Shown here: piece after piece, positions 7,463-15,368 of the stretch
Layout of the letters: each line of letters starts with the position of its first letter
Position numbering within the stretch: position 1 is the stretch's first letter
Assembly (NCBI GenBank): GCA_035539135.1
Contig: DATLJD010000014.1
Span: 620,001 to 684,000 of the forward strand
Length of the DNA stretch: 64,000 nucleotides
Direction: 5' to 3'
Source of the DNA: JABFWF01 sp035539135
GTDB lineage: Bacteria; Pseudomonadota; Gammaproteobacteria; Xanthomonadales; Xanthomonadaceae
Program-made: the position numbers and the translations under genes
The notes under the pieces: generated by a model
The model's input: the letters and a program-made list of their open reading frames with translations, nothing else
Databases searched by the model: none
What the model was told of the DNA's origin: nothing

Positions 7463-9556
7463 ATGCCCCAGGGCCCCGATACCGCACTGCGCCTGATGAT
7501 CGTCGACGACAGCGTCGAGGACGCCGAGGCGATCGTCAGCATGTTGCGCAACGCCGGTATCGCCGTCCGCCCGCTGCGTCCGGCCACGGCCGAGGAAACC
7601 CAGGAGATGGTCCGCGGCCAGGCGATCGACCTGGTGCTCGCCGCCCAGCACAGCCAGGGCGTGCAGATGGACGAGGTGCTGCAACTGGTCAAGTCCAGCG
7701 GCAAGGACCTGCCGGTGATCGCGGTCGCCGACCGGGTCGACGACGAGGTCCTGACCCAGGCGCTGGCCGGCGGCGTGCGCGGCATCGCCCTGCGCCACAA
7801 GCCGCAGCAGCTGCTCGGCGTGGTGCGCACCGAGTGGACCGACCTCGATGCGCGCCGCGCGCTGCGCCGGCTGGAGGCGCAGGTGCGCGAAACCGAGCGC
7901 CGCTGCGACGCGCTGATCGAGTCCTCGCGCGACCCGATCGCCTACGTGCACGAAGGCATGCACATCCGCGCCAACGCCGCGTACCTGGAGATGTTCGGCT
8001 ACGAGTCATTCGACGAGATCGAGGGCATGTCGCTGCTGGACCTGGTCGCGCCGCAGCACGTGGAAGGCTTCAAGCAGCTGCTCAAGTCGCTGAGCAAGGG
8101 CGAGCCGCCGCCGCCGCGCCACGAGCTGACCGCGCGCGACCTCGAAGGCAACGACTTCCCGGCGGTGATGGAGTTCACCCAGGCGCTGTACGAGGGCGAG
8201 CCCTGCATCCAGGTGGTGTTCCGCCGCCAGGAGATCGACCCCGAGCTGGCGCGCGAGGTCGAGGAACTGCGCCAGCGCGACCAGACCACCGGCCTGCTCA
8301 ACCGTCCGACCTTCCTGCGCGCGCTCGAGGACGCGGTCGCCGACGCGGCCCAGCGCCAGGCCCAGTACGGCCTGCTGCTGCTCGAGCCGGACCATTACCA
8401 GCGCCTGCTGCAGGAAATCGGCCTGGACTCCGCGGACGCCCTGCTGGCGGCGGTCGCCGAGCGCCTGCGCGGCGTGATCGCCGGCCAGCTCGAGGACGGC
8501 AGCGCGCAGGCCGCGCGTTTCGGCGAACACAGCCTGGCAGTGCTGGCGCGCGGCGACCACAAGGTCACCACCGCGCTGGCCGAACGCATCCGCGAAGCCT
8601 TCGCCTCGCACGTGTTCGAGGTCGCCGGCCGCTCGAGCGTGATCACCGCCAGCATCGGCGGCGTGCAGGTCGGCGAGAAGATCGCCAGCGTGACCCAGGT
8701 GCTGGCCAAGGCCAACCAGGGCGTGCAGTCCTCGATCGGCGTCGGCGGCAACCGGTTCGAGATCTTCGACCCGAGCGCGGTGGACCGCGCCGAGGAAGAG
8801 CGCATCCAGGCCTGGGTCGCGCGCCTGCGCGACGCGCTCGCCAACGACCGTTTCCTGCTCCATTACCAGCCGGTGATCAGCCTGCAGGGCGAGCCCGGCG
8901 CGATGTACGAGACCTACGTGCGGCTGGACGCTGGCGCCGGCGAGACCGTGCCGCCGCTGAGCTTCCTGCAGATCGCCGAGGAGCACGGCCTGCTGTCGGA
9001 GATCGACCGCTGGGTGATCGGGCGCGCGATCGAGGTGGTCGGCGAGCGCAAGCGCGAAGGCAAGCCGGTCACCCTGCTGGCCAAGATCACCCAGGCCTCG
9101 CTGGTGGACGAGGCCCTGCCGCAGTACATCGGCGAGCAGCTCGCCGCCCACGGCGTGGACGGCAACTGCCTGGTGCTGCAGGTGCCGGAGGCGAAGGTGT
9201 TCACCAACCTGCGCGCGGCGCAGGAGTTCGTCGCCGCGGTCGCCAAGCTCGGCTGCCGGGTGACCCTGGAGCAGTTCGGCGCGGGCCTGGATTCGTTCCA
9301 GCTGCTGTCGCACTTCGACCCGGCCTTCGTCAAGCTGGACCGCAGCTTCATGGAAGACCTGCCGAAGAACGCGGCCAACCAGAAGCGGGTCAAGGAGATC
9401 GCCGAGAAGGTGCGCGCGCTGGGCATCAGGAGCATCGCCGAATTCGTGCAGGACGCGGCCAGCATGGCCTTCCTGTTCACCAGCGGCATCGACTACGTCG
9501 AGGGCTACTTCCTCGCACCGGCCGGGCCGGAGATGAACTACGAGTTCGAGGGCTGA
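7463..9556 (+). CDS. fimX: FimX-like degenerate REC-PAS-GGDEF-EAL c-di-GMP effector
   Basis: Large cytoplasmic signalling protein of 697 residues. Domains in order: receiver-like (about 1-125, IVDDSVEDAE), PAS (about 140-260, AYLEMFGYESFDEIEGM), GGDEF (about 270-430) and EAL (about 450-690). Both catalytic sites are degenerate: the GGDEF signature is RFGEHSL and the EAL signature is YETYVRL, so neither synthesis nor hydrolysis of c-di-GMP is expected. FimX proteins bind c-di-GMP through the inactive EAL domain and control type IV pilus assembly with PilZ and PilB; domain order and the ET-x-VRL signature match Xanthomonas FimX. A GGAGAA ribosome site lies 4 bases before the start. It follows epmB by 25 bases. 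Confidence in the FimX label is high but rests on recognition. Confidence 0.85.
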   Translation: MPQGPDTALRLMIVDDSVEDAEAIVSMLRNAGIAVRPLRPATAEETQEMVRGQAIDLVLAAQHSQGVQMDEVLQLVKSSGKDLPVIAVADRVDDEVLTQALAGGVRGIALRHKPQQLLGVVRTEWTDLDARRALRRLEAQVRETERRCDALIESSRDPIAYVHEGMHIRANAAYLEMFGYESFDEIEGMSLLDLVAPQHVEGFKQLLKSLSKGEPPPPRHELTARDLEGNDFPAVMEFTQALYEGEPCIQVVFRRQEIDPELAREVEELRQRDQTTGLLNRPTFLRALEDAVADAAQRQAQYGLLLLEPDHYQRLLQEIGLDSADALLAAVAERLRGVIAGQLEDGSAQAARFGEHSLAVLARGDHKVTTALAERIREAFASHVFEVAGRSSVITASIGGVQVGEKIASVTQVLAKANQGVQSSIGVGGNRFEIFDPSAVDRAEEERIQAWVARLRDALANDRFLLHYQPVISLQGEPGAMYETYVRLDAGAGETVPPLSFLQIAEEHGLLSEIDRWVIGRAIEVVGERKREGKPVTLLAKITQASLVDEALPQYIGEQLAAHGVDGNCLVLQVPEAKVFTNLRAAQEFVAAVAKLGCRVTLEQFGAGLDSFQLLSHFDPAFVKLDRSFMEDLPKNAANQKRVKEIAEKVRALGIRSIAEFVQDAASMAFLFTSGIDYVEGYFLAPAGPEMNYEFEG

Positions 9557-9598
9557 GGGAAGGCGCCATCCTCGCTTGCGTCATTGCCCCCCCGCGAG

Positions 9599-9706
9599 CG
9601 CGCCGGGCGGGAGAGGCAGGCAGGACACGCCGTGAATCCGTCCATGGAGGCTCGGATGCGCCATCCATGGCGCATACGGTCCTGCCCACCTCTCCCACCC
9701 GGCGCG
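9599..9706. repeat. Composite palindromic intergenic element
   Basis: Imperfect inverted repeat with 28-base arms at 9599-9626 and 9679-9706 (three mismatches), enclosing a CCATGG (9642-9647) and a second hairpin ATGCGCCAT-cc-ATGGCGCAT at 9656-9675. No coding potential. It looks like a structured intergenic repeat such as those dispersed in Xanthomonadaceae genomes. The whole 9557-9890 gap between fimX and htpX contains only this, the palindrome at 9740-9765 and the terminator at 9841-9858. Confidence 0.6.
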
Positions 9707-9739
9707 CCCCTACCACTCTCGCGGCCGCCTTCGCTCCTC

Positions 9740-9765
9740 GTAGAGCGGCGCCTGCTCCGCTCTAC
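9740..9765. repeat. Palindrome GTAGAGCGG...CCGCTCTAC
   Basis: Perfect 9-base arms (GTAGAGCGG, 9740-9748; CCGCTCTAC, 9757-9765) around CGCCTGCT. Related in core sequence to the GGAGC(C/T)TGCTCC elements at 1082, 20828 and 34348. Confidence 0.6.
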
Positions 9766-9835
9766 GGCAAGCCGAGGACCGCTCCCGGGCGCGGGCCCAC
9801 GATGCTCGGCGTCTTTCATCTTCGTCGCCTCCATG

Positions 9836-9858
9836 AAAAAGCCCGCCGGAAGGCGGGC
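9836..9858 (-). terminator. Rho-independent terminator of htpX
   Basis: Hairpin GCCCGCC-ggaa-GGCGGGC (9841-9858) followed on the minus strand by TTTTT (9840-9836). It lies 33 bases past the htpX stop. On the plus strand it is followed by CTCTTTCTT, so it may also weakly stop fimX read-through. Confidence 0.85.
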
Positions 9859-9890
9859 TCTTTCTTCGCAGCGCTGGCCGCCGCTGCGCC

Positions 9891-10790
9891 TCAGGCCACC
9901 ACGCCCTCGCGCACCGCGCGGCCGTCCAGCGGGGCGTCGCGCAGGGCCTGGATCCGCTCGTCCAGCGGCGGGTGGCTCATCAGCAGGCGGCGGAAGCCGC
10001 TGCCGACGCCGCCGCTGATGCCGAACGCGGCGACCTGCTTGGGCAGGGTGCTGGCGCCGTAGGTCTGGGCCAGGCGCTCGAGCGCGGCGATCATCTTCTC
10101 GCGGCCGGCCAGGGTGGCCCCGCCGGCGTCGGCGCGGAACTCGCGGTGCCGCGAGAACCACATCGCGATCATGCTGGCGAAGATGCCGAACACCATCTCC
10201 AGCACGAACACGATGATGTAGTAGCCGAAGCCCGGGCCGTCGCGGTCGCCGCTGAGGAAGCCGTCGATGACCCGGCCGACCACCCGCGCCAGCACGATCA
10301 CGAAGGTGTTGAGCACGCCCTGCAGCAGCGCCATGGTCACCATGTCGCCGTTGGCGACGTGGCTGACCTCGTGGCCGAGCACGGCCTCGGCCTCGTCGCG
10401 GCTCATCGCCCGCAGCAGGCCGGTGGACACCGCCACCAGCGCGTTGTTGCGGTTGGCGCCGGTGGCGAAGGCGTTGATCTCGGGCGCGTCGTAGATCGCG
10501 ACCTCCGGCATGCCGATGCCGGCCTGCTGCGCCTGCCTGCGCACCGTCTGCACCAGCCACTGCTCCGCCTCGTTGCGCGGGGTCTCGATCACGTGGGCGC
10601 CGGTGAAGCGCTTGGCCACCCACTTGGACAGCAGCAGCGAGACGATCGCGCCGCCGAAGCCGAACAGCGCGGCGAACACCAGCAGCCCGCCGAACGAGCC
10701 GGCGTTGACGCCGAGCACGGACATCACCACGCTGACCAGGGCCAGCACGGCCAGGTTGGTACCGAGGAACAGGACGAGTCGCTTGAGCAT
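9891..10790 (-). CDS. htpX: Membrane protease HtpX
   Basis: Zinc metalloprotease of the inner membrane (M48B) that degrades misfolded membrane proteins. 299 residues, usual length. Seen: two N-terminal transmembrane segments (VLFLGTNLAVLALVSVVMSV and the following FGGLLVFAALFGFGGAIVSL stretch), INAFATGANRNNALVAVSTGLL, the zinc motif HEVSH, a second hydrophobic pair, and the third ligand region SRHREFRADAGGA. The ATG at 10790 begins the first membrane segment. It ends just before a strong terminator. HtpX is commonly induced by envelope or heat stress; no regulator site is evident here. Confidence 0.95.
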   Translation of the reverse strand: MLKRLVLFLGTNLAVLALVSVVMSVLGVNAGSFGGLLVFAALFGFGGAIVSLLLSKWVAKRFTGAHVIETPRNEAEQWLVQTVRRQAQQAGIGMPEVAIYDAPEINAFATGANRNNALVAVSTGLLRAMSRDEAEAVLGHEVSHVANGDMVTMALLQGVLNTFVIVLARVVGRVIDGFLSGDRDGPGFGYYIIVFVLEMVFGIFASMIAMWFSRHREFRADAGGATLAGREKMIAALERLAQTYGASTLPKQVAAFGISGGVGSGFRRLLMSHPPLDERIQALRDAPLDGRAVREGVVA

Positions 10791-10871
10791 GACGGGTCTT
10801 TCTTTCCCTTGTCGCGCGGCATGCGCGGCATCTCCCGCAAGGTGCGGGAAGCGCGCGGCGAATTCAAGCCG

Positions 10872-11804
10872 ATGAACCCCGGCCGCACAGCCGGCGTTGG
10901 GGCTTATCGTGGCCGCTTCGCGCCCTCGCCCACCGGGCCGCTGCACTTCGGCTCGCTGCTGGCGGCGTTCGGCAGCTGGCTGCGCGCGCGCCGCGCCGGC
11001 GGCACCTGGCTGGTGCGGGTGGAGGACCTCGACCCGCCGCGCGAGGTCGCCGGCGCGGCGGAAGCCCAGCTGCGCACGCTCGCCGCCTTCGGCCTGCACT
11101 CCGACGAGCCGGTGCTCCGCCAGAGCGAACGCGGCGCGGCGTACCAGGCCGCGCTCGACCGGCTGCTGGCACGCGGCGACGCCTTCGCCTGCCACTGCAG
11201 CCGCAGCGCGCTGGCGGCGAACGGGGGCGTCCACCGCGGCTGTGTCGGCGGCCTGCGCGAGGACCCGGCGATCCGCTTCCGGGTGCCGGCGGATGCGCGG
11301 GTGGCGTTCGACGACGCGATCCAGGGGCAGGTCGTCCAGAACGTCGCCACCGAGGTCGGCGACTTCGTCCTGCGCCGCGCCGACGGCCCCTGGGCCTACC
11401 AGCTCGCGGTGGTGGTGGACGACGCCGCGCAGGGCATCACCGAGGTCGTGCGCGGCGCCGACCTGCTCGACTCCACGCCCCGCCAGATCCTGCTGCAACG
11501 CGCGCTGGGCGTGCCGACGCCGGCCTACGCGCACCTGCCGCTGGTGCTCGACGCGCAGGGGCGCAAGCTGTCGAAGTCGCTGGCGGCGCTGCCGGTCGAT
11601 CCGGACGCGCCGCTGCCCGCGCTGCGCGCGGCCTGGACCGCGCTCGGGCAGCCGGCGCAGGCGCTGGCCCGGGCCGGCTCGGTCGATGCCGCGCTGGCGG
11701 CCGCGATCCGCGCCTTCGACCCGGCCCGGATCCCGCGCGGACCGCGCCTGCCCGACGCCGGCGATGCTGCGCTGCGGCCTGCCGTGGACGACACGACCGG
11801 ATAG
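10872..11804 (+). CDS. gluQ: Glutamyl-queuosine tRNA(Asp) synthetase
   Basis: Truncated glutamyl-tRNA synthetase paralogue that attaches glutamate to queuosine at position 34 of tRNA(Asp). 310 residues, lacking the anticodon-binding domain, as expected. Seen: YRGRFAPSPTGPLHFGSL with the HIGH-equivalent HFGS, RVEDLDPPR, the cysteine pair FACHCSR with a further cysteine in HRGCVGG (zinc site region), and the KMSKS-equivalent KLSKS. The ATG at 10872 places the conserved YRGRFAPSPTG at residue 12. No clear ribosome site is seen, so the exact start is less certain. Divergent from htpX. Confidence 0.93.
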   Translation: MNPGRTAGVGAYRGRFAPSPTGPLHFGSLLAAFGSWLRARRAGGTWLVRVEDLDPPREVAGAAEAQLRTLAAFGLHSDEPVLRQSERGAAYQAALDRLLARGDAFACHCSRSALAANGGVHRGCVGGLREDPAIRFRVPADARVAFDDAIQGQVVQNVATEVGDFVLRRADGPWAYQLAVVVDDAAQGITEVVRGADLLDSTPRQILLQRALGVPTPAYAHLPLVLDAQGRKLSKSLAALPVDPDAPLPALRAAWTALGQPAQALARAGSVDAALAAAIRAFDPARIPRGPRLPDAGDAALRPAVDDTTG

Positions 11805-11848
11805 AGTGGCGAGGACGCCGCACGGCGCGGCGGATGGGGGGCTGCGGA

Positions 11849-12589
11849 ATGGAACCACGCGTCGCGCTCGTCACCGGCGGCACCGGCGGGATCGGCACCG
11901 CAATCTGCCGCCGGCTGGCCGCCCTCGGCCACCGGGTCGCCACCAACTACCGCAACGCCGACAAGGCGCGCGCCTGGCAGGAGAAGCTGCGCGCGGAAGG
12001 CATCGAGGTCGCGCTGGCGCCAGGCGACGTTGCATCGCCGGAGAGCGCCGAGGCGATGGTGCGCGAGGTCGAACGCCAGCTCGGCCCGGTCGACATCCTG
12101 GTGAACAACGCCGGCATCACCCGCGACACCACCTTCCACAAGATGAGCGCGCAGCAGTGGCGCGAGGTCATCGACACCAACCTCAACTCGGTCTTCAACG
12201 TCACCCGCCCGGTGATCGAAGGGATGCGCGCGCGCCAGTGGGGCCGGATCATCCAGATCAGCTCGATCAACGGCCAGAAGGGCCAGTACGGCCAGGCCAA
12301 TTACGCCGCGGCCAAGGCCGGCATGCACGGCTTCACCATCTCGCTGGCGCAGGAGAACGCCCGCTTCGGGATCACCGTCAACACCGTCTCGCCCGGCTAC
12401 ATCGCCACCGACATGGTGATGGCGGTGCCGGAGGAGGTGCGCAGCAAGATCATCGCGCAGATCCCGACGGGGCGGCTCGGCAGCCCCGAGGAGATCGCCT
12501 ACGCGGTCGCCTTCTTCATCCCCGACGAGGCCGGCTGGATCACCGGCGCCAACCTCGCCGCGAACGGGGGGCAGTACATGGGCTGGTGA
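11849..12589 (+). CDS. phaB: Acetoacetyl-CoA reductase PhaB (first copy)
   Basis: NADPH-dependent short-chain dehydrogenase that reduces acetoacetyl-CoA to (R)-3-hydroxybutyryl-CoA for polyhydroxyalkanoate synthesis. Seen: cofactor motif TGGTGGIG, NNAGITRD, catalytic serine in QISSINGQKGQ and the YxxxK pair in NYAAAKAG, and C-terminal GANLAANGGQYM. The ATG at 11849 gives 246 residues, the typical PhaB length, and has a G-run ribosome site; an in-frame ATG at 11834 would add five residues. A second homologue lies downstream of phaR. FabG-like activity cannot be excluded, but the QxGQ(Y/F)GQxNY pattern and the phaR neighbour favour PhaB. Confidence 0.9.
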   Translation: MEPRVALVTGGTGGIGTAICRRLAALGHRVATNYRNADKARAWQEKLRAEGIEVALAPGDVASPESAEAMVREVERQLGPVDILVNNAGITRDTTFHKMSAQQWREVIDTNLNSVFNVTRPVIEGMRARQWGRIIQISSINGQKGQYGQANYAAAKAGMHGFTISLAQENARFGITVNTVSPGYIATDMVMAVPEEVRSKIIAQIPTGRLGSPEEIAYAVAFFIPDEAGWITGANLAANGGQYMGW

Positions 12590-12745
12590 GTCCTGGAGGC
12601 TCCGGCGGGACCTTCTGCGGCTGACCGCCGGCTGACTGCGATCGCGGTCATGGCCGCCCGGCGTGACCTGCGGGGCTTGACAGTTCCGGTTGCAAGCGGT
12701 GTCCACGATGCGCCATGCTTCGGGTCCGCCCGGGGGAATGCGCGC

Positions 12746-13240
12746 ATGGTCCGCGTCATCAAGAAGTATCCCAACCGTCGCCTCTACGACACCCAGATCT
12801 CGAGCTACATCACGATCGAGGACGTCCGCCAGCTGATCGTGGACGGCATCGAGTTCGAGGTGCGCGACGCCAAGACCGGCGACGACCTGACCCGGCAGGT
12901 GCTGCTGCAGATCATCTCCGAGCACGAGCAGGACGGCGAGCCGATGCTGTCCACCCGCATGCTCAGCCAGCTGATCCGCTTCTACGGCGATTCGCTGCAG
13001 GGCTTCATGGGCAACTACCTCGAGCGCTCGATGCAGCTGTTCCTCGACCAGCAGCAGCAGTTCCGCCAGCAGATGGGCGGCCTGCTCGGGCAGACGCCGT
13101 GGACGCTGATGAACCAGCTCACCGAGCGCAACCTGCAGGCCTGGAACGAGTTCCAGCAGAACCTCGCCGGCGCGATGGGCAACGGCAGCACTCCGCCGCG
13201 GGACAAGGCCCCCGGCGGCAACAAGACCCGCGGCGGCTAG
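12746..13240 (+). CDS. phaR: Polyhydroxyalkanoate synthesis repressor PhaR
   Basis: DNA- and PHA-binding regulator that controls phasin and PHA genes. 164 residues. Seen: the highly conserved N-terminal DNA-binding domain RVIKKYPNRRLYDT, SSYITIEDV and the accumulation-regulator domain VRDAKTGDDLTRQVLLQII, followed by a glutamine-rich segment (FLDQQQQFRQQM) that fits PHA-granule or coiled-coil contact. The start at 12746 is chosen because it is two residues before the conserved domain and has GGGGGAA eight bases upstream; an open frame extends 32 codons further up without family similarity. It sits between two phaB genes. Confidence 0.92.
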   Translation: MVRVIKKYPNRRLYDTQISSYITIEDVRQLIVDGIEFEVRDAKTGDDLTRQVLLQIISEHEQDGEPMLSTRMLSQLIRFYGDSLQGFMGNYLERSMQLFLDQQQQFRQQMGGLLGQTPWTLMNQLTERNLQAWNEFQQNLAGAMGNGSTPPRDKAPGGNKTRGG

Positions 13241-13984
13241 ATGGCAGGGCAGCAGCGCGTCGCCGTCGTCAGCGGCGGCATGGGCGGACTCGGCCGCGCG
13301 ATCTGCGTCGCGCTGGCCCGCGCCGGGACGAAGGTGATCGCCGCCGACCTCCCGGATGCGCGGCGCGAGGCGGAGTTCCGCGCCGGCACCGCGGGGATGG
13401 GCATCGAGGTCGCCGCATTGGACGTCACCGATTTCGACGCCTGCGGCGCGCTGGTGCGCGAGGTCGAGGCGCGCCACGGCGCGCTCGACATCCTGGTCAA
13501 CGCCGCCGGCATCACCCGCGACGGCACCCTGCGCAAGATGGACAAGGCGCAGTGGGACGCGGTGCTGTCGGTGAACCTGGACGGCGTGTTCCACCTCACC
13601 CGTGCCGCCATCGGCGGCATGGTCGCGCGCGGCTTCGGCCGGATCGTCAACATCAGCTCCGTGAACGGCCAGACCGGGCAGTTCGGGCAGACCAACTACT
13701 CCGCCGCCAAGGCCGGCATGCACGGCTTCACCATGGCGCTGGCGCGCGAGGTCGCGCGCAAGGGCGTGACGGTCAACTCGGTCTCGCCAGGCTACTGCGA
13801 GACGGCGATGGTGATGGCGATCCCGGAGGACATCCGCGCCGGCATCGTCGAGCGGGTACCGGTCGGCCGGCTCGGGCAGCCGGAGGACATCGCCCGCGCC
13901 GTGCTGTTCCTCGCCGACGACGAAGCGGGCTTCATCACCGGCGCCAACCTGCCGGTCAATGGCGGCTTGTTCATGGATTTCTGA
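13241..13984 (+). CDS. Acetoacetyl-CoA reductase-like SDR (second PhaB copy)
   Basis: Second PhaB-type short-chain dehydrogenase, 247 residues. Seen: SGGMGGLG cofactor motif (first Gly-rich position altered compared with TGGTGGIG of the first copy), NAAGITRDGTLRKM, catalytic serine in NISSVNGQTGQ, YxxxK in NYSAAKAG, and GANLPVNGGLFMDF. The ATG follows the phaR stop with no gap (TAGATG), so it is almost certainly cotranslated with phaR. The two copies share the same motif set but diverge in the N-terminal third, which may indicate different cofactor or chain-length preference; that is inference. Confidence 0.85.
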   Translation: MAGQQRVAVVSGGMGGLGRAICVALARAGTKVIAADLPDARREAEFRAGTAGMGIEVAALDVTDFDACGALVREVEARHGALDILVNAAGITRDGTLRKMDKAQWDAVLSVNLDGVFHLTRAAIGGMVARGFGRIVNISSVNGQTGQFGQTNYSAAKAGMHGFTMALAREVARKGVTVNSVSPGYCETAMVMAIPEDIRAGIVERVPVGRLGQPEDIARAVLFLADDEAGFITGANLPVNGGLFMDF

Positions 13985-14069
13985 GGCGAGGCGCCGGTCG
14001 CGTCCGCGGCCGCCTTGCGCCCACGCGCGAAGCCCGCACAATGGCGGCCCCTTCGCCGACGCGCCGCCC

Positions 14070-14912
14070 GTGGACCTGACGACGCAACTGACCCATGTGC
14101 TGCCGCACCGCCTGCTGTCCTCGCTGGCGCGGCGCCTGGCCTACTCGAAGCATCCGCGCGTCAGCCGCTGGCTGATCGACACGGTCGTGCGCCGGTTCGG
14201 GGTCGACCTCGAGGAGGCCGCGCAATCGGACCCGCGCGCCTACGACAGCTTCAACGCCTTCTTCACCCGCGCGTTGCGCGAGGGCGCGCGCGCCGCCGAC
14301 CCCGATCCGCGCGCGCTGCTGATGCCCGCCGACGGCCGCATCAGCCAGTGCGGCGCGATCGAGGGCGGGCGCCTCTTCCAGGCCAAGGGCCAGTCGTTCA
14401 CCGCCGCCGAACTGCTCGCCGACGAGGATGCGGCGCGGCCCTACGCCGACGGCCTGTTCGCCACCGTGTACCTGTCGCCGCGCGACTACCACCGCGTGCA
14501 CATGCCGTGGACGGGCCGCCTGCTGGAAACCGTGCACGTGCCCGGCCGCCTGTTCAGCGTGGGCCCGGCGGCGGTGCGCGCGGTGCCGCGCTTGTTCGCC
14601 CGCAACGAACGGCTGGTGTGCCACTTCGAGACGACGTTCGGCCCGATAGCGGTGGTGATGGTCGGCGCGCTGCTGGTGTCCGGCGTGGAAACCGTGTGGA
14701 GCGGCATCGAGATCCCGCAGTACGGCCGCGCGGTCACGGTGAAGGACTACCGCGGCGCGGCGATCACCCTGGAGCGCTTCGCCGAGATGGCGCGCTTCAA
14801 CTACGGTTCGACGGTGATCGTGCTGCTGCCGCGCGGGGTCGCCACGCTCGCGCCCGGACTCGCGGCGGAAGCGCCGGTGCGGCTGGGCCAGCGCCTGGCG
14901 ACGCTGGCCTGA
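14070..14912 (+). CDS. psd: Phosphatidylserine decarboxylase proenzyme
   Basis: Pyruvoyl-dependent membrane-associated enzyme that forms phosphatidylethanolamine. The GTG at 14070 gives 280 residues, the normal size; upstream sequence in frame is not conserved. Seen: AYDSFNAFFTRALREGAR, MPADGRISQCG, the DYHRVHMPWTG segment with the catalytic histidine region, FARNERLVCHFET, and the self-cleavage site in NYGSTVIVL, where Gly-Ser cleavage makes the alpha chain with its N-terminal pyruvoyl group. The residue before the Gly is Tyr rather than the common Leu, a minor variation. It follows the PHA genes by 85 bases but has no functional link to them. Confidence 0.93.
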   Translation: MDLTTQLTHVLPHRLLSSLARRLAYSKHPRVSRWLIDTVVRRFGVDLEEAAQSDPRAYDSFNAFFTRALREGARAADPDPRALLMPADGRISQCGAIEGGRLFQAKGQSFTAAELLADEDAARPYADGLFATVYLSPRDYHRVHMPWTGRLLETVHVPGRLFSVGPAAVRAVPRLFARNERLVCHFETTFGPIAVVMVGALLVSGVETVWSGIEIPQYGRAVTVKDYRGAAITLERFAEMARFNYGSTVIVLLPRGVATLAPGLAAEAPVRLGQRLATLA

Positions 14913-14919
14913 GCAGCGC

Positions 14920-15186
14920 TCAGCGCAGTTGGCTGTCCTTGCTGCCGCGGCGGTTGTAGCCGCTGTGCGCGGCCTGCGCGCGGTCCTGCGCCTCCTGGCA
15001 GGCGATGCACAGGCGCACGCCCGGCACGGCCTTGCGCCGCGCCTCGGGAATCGGCGCGTCGCATTCCTCGCAATGGCGCAGGCTTGGCCCGCGCGGCAGC
15101 TGGCTGCGCGCACGCTGGATCGCGTCGTTCACCGTCGCGTCGATCTGGTCCTGCACCGCGCCGTCGCCTGCCCAACCGGTGGCCAT
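14920..15186 (-). CDS. DksA/TraR-type C4 zinc finger protein
   Basis: Small 88-residue protein with a C4 zinc finger: CEECDAPIP followed by CIACQE. Similar in size and layout to YbiI/TraR-type members of the DksA family, which bind RNA polymerase or are of unknown role. The short N-terminal helix (DGAVQDQIDATVNDAIQRAR) replaces the long DksA coiled coil. The start at 15186 is preferred because GGAGGG lies about seven bases upstream; in-frame ATGs exist further up. Convergent with psd, the two stops being only seven bases apart. Confidence 0.85.
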   Translation of the reverse strand: MATGWAGDGAVQDQIDATVNDAIQRARSQLPRGPSLRHCEECDAPIPEARRKAVPGVRLCIACQEAQDRAQAAHSGYNRRGSKDSQLR

Positions 15187-15321
15187 CTGCCCGCCCTCCA
15201 TTGTTTCGGCGCGAAGCATAGCGCGGCCGCGATGAATGGCCACGTGCGGTGAATGCTTCAGCGCGATAGGCTGCGGCTAAGTAAAAGAAGCGTTTTTTTC
15301 ACCTCCTCGTGAGCGCGTCGC

Positions 15322-15365
15322 GGGTTCCATGCGAGTCGCTAGTCGCACGTCTCCATGGGGAACCC
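15322..15365 (+). promoter_or_regulatory. Hairpin over the start region of the beta-propeller gene
   Basis: Arms GGGTTCCATG (15322-15331) and CATGGGGAACCC (15354-15365) pair with a two-base bulge; an imperfect palindrome GCGAGTCGCTAGTCGC lies in the loop. The second arm ends three bases before the ATG at 15369 and contains the only G-rich stretch that could serve as ribosome site. It could limit translation initiation; this is inferred from sequence alone. Confidence 0.35.
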
Positions 15366-15368
15366 CAC

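Noticed and set aside
4357..7830. An open frame of 1157 codons on the minus strand
   Set aside because: Only the last 445 codons (from 5694) form the deaminase. The rest runs antisense to epmB and fimX and across efp in the wrong frame.
12677..12705. TTGACA upstream of phaR as a promoter
   Set aside because: At 16-18 bases downstream the best -10 is TGTCCA or similar, too poor to support a sigma-70 promoter call.
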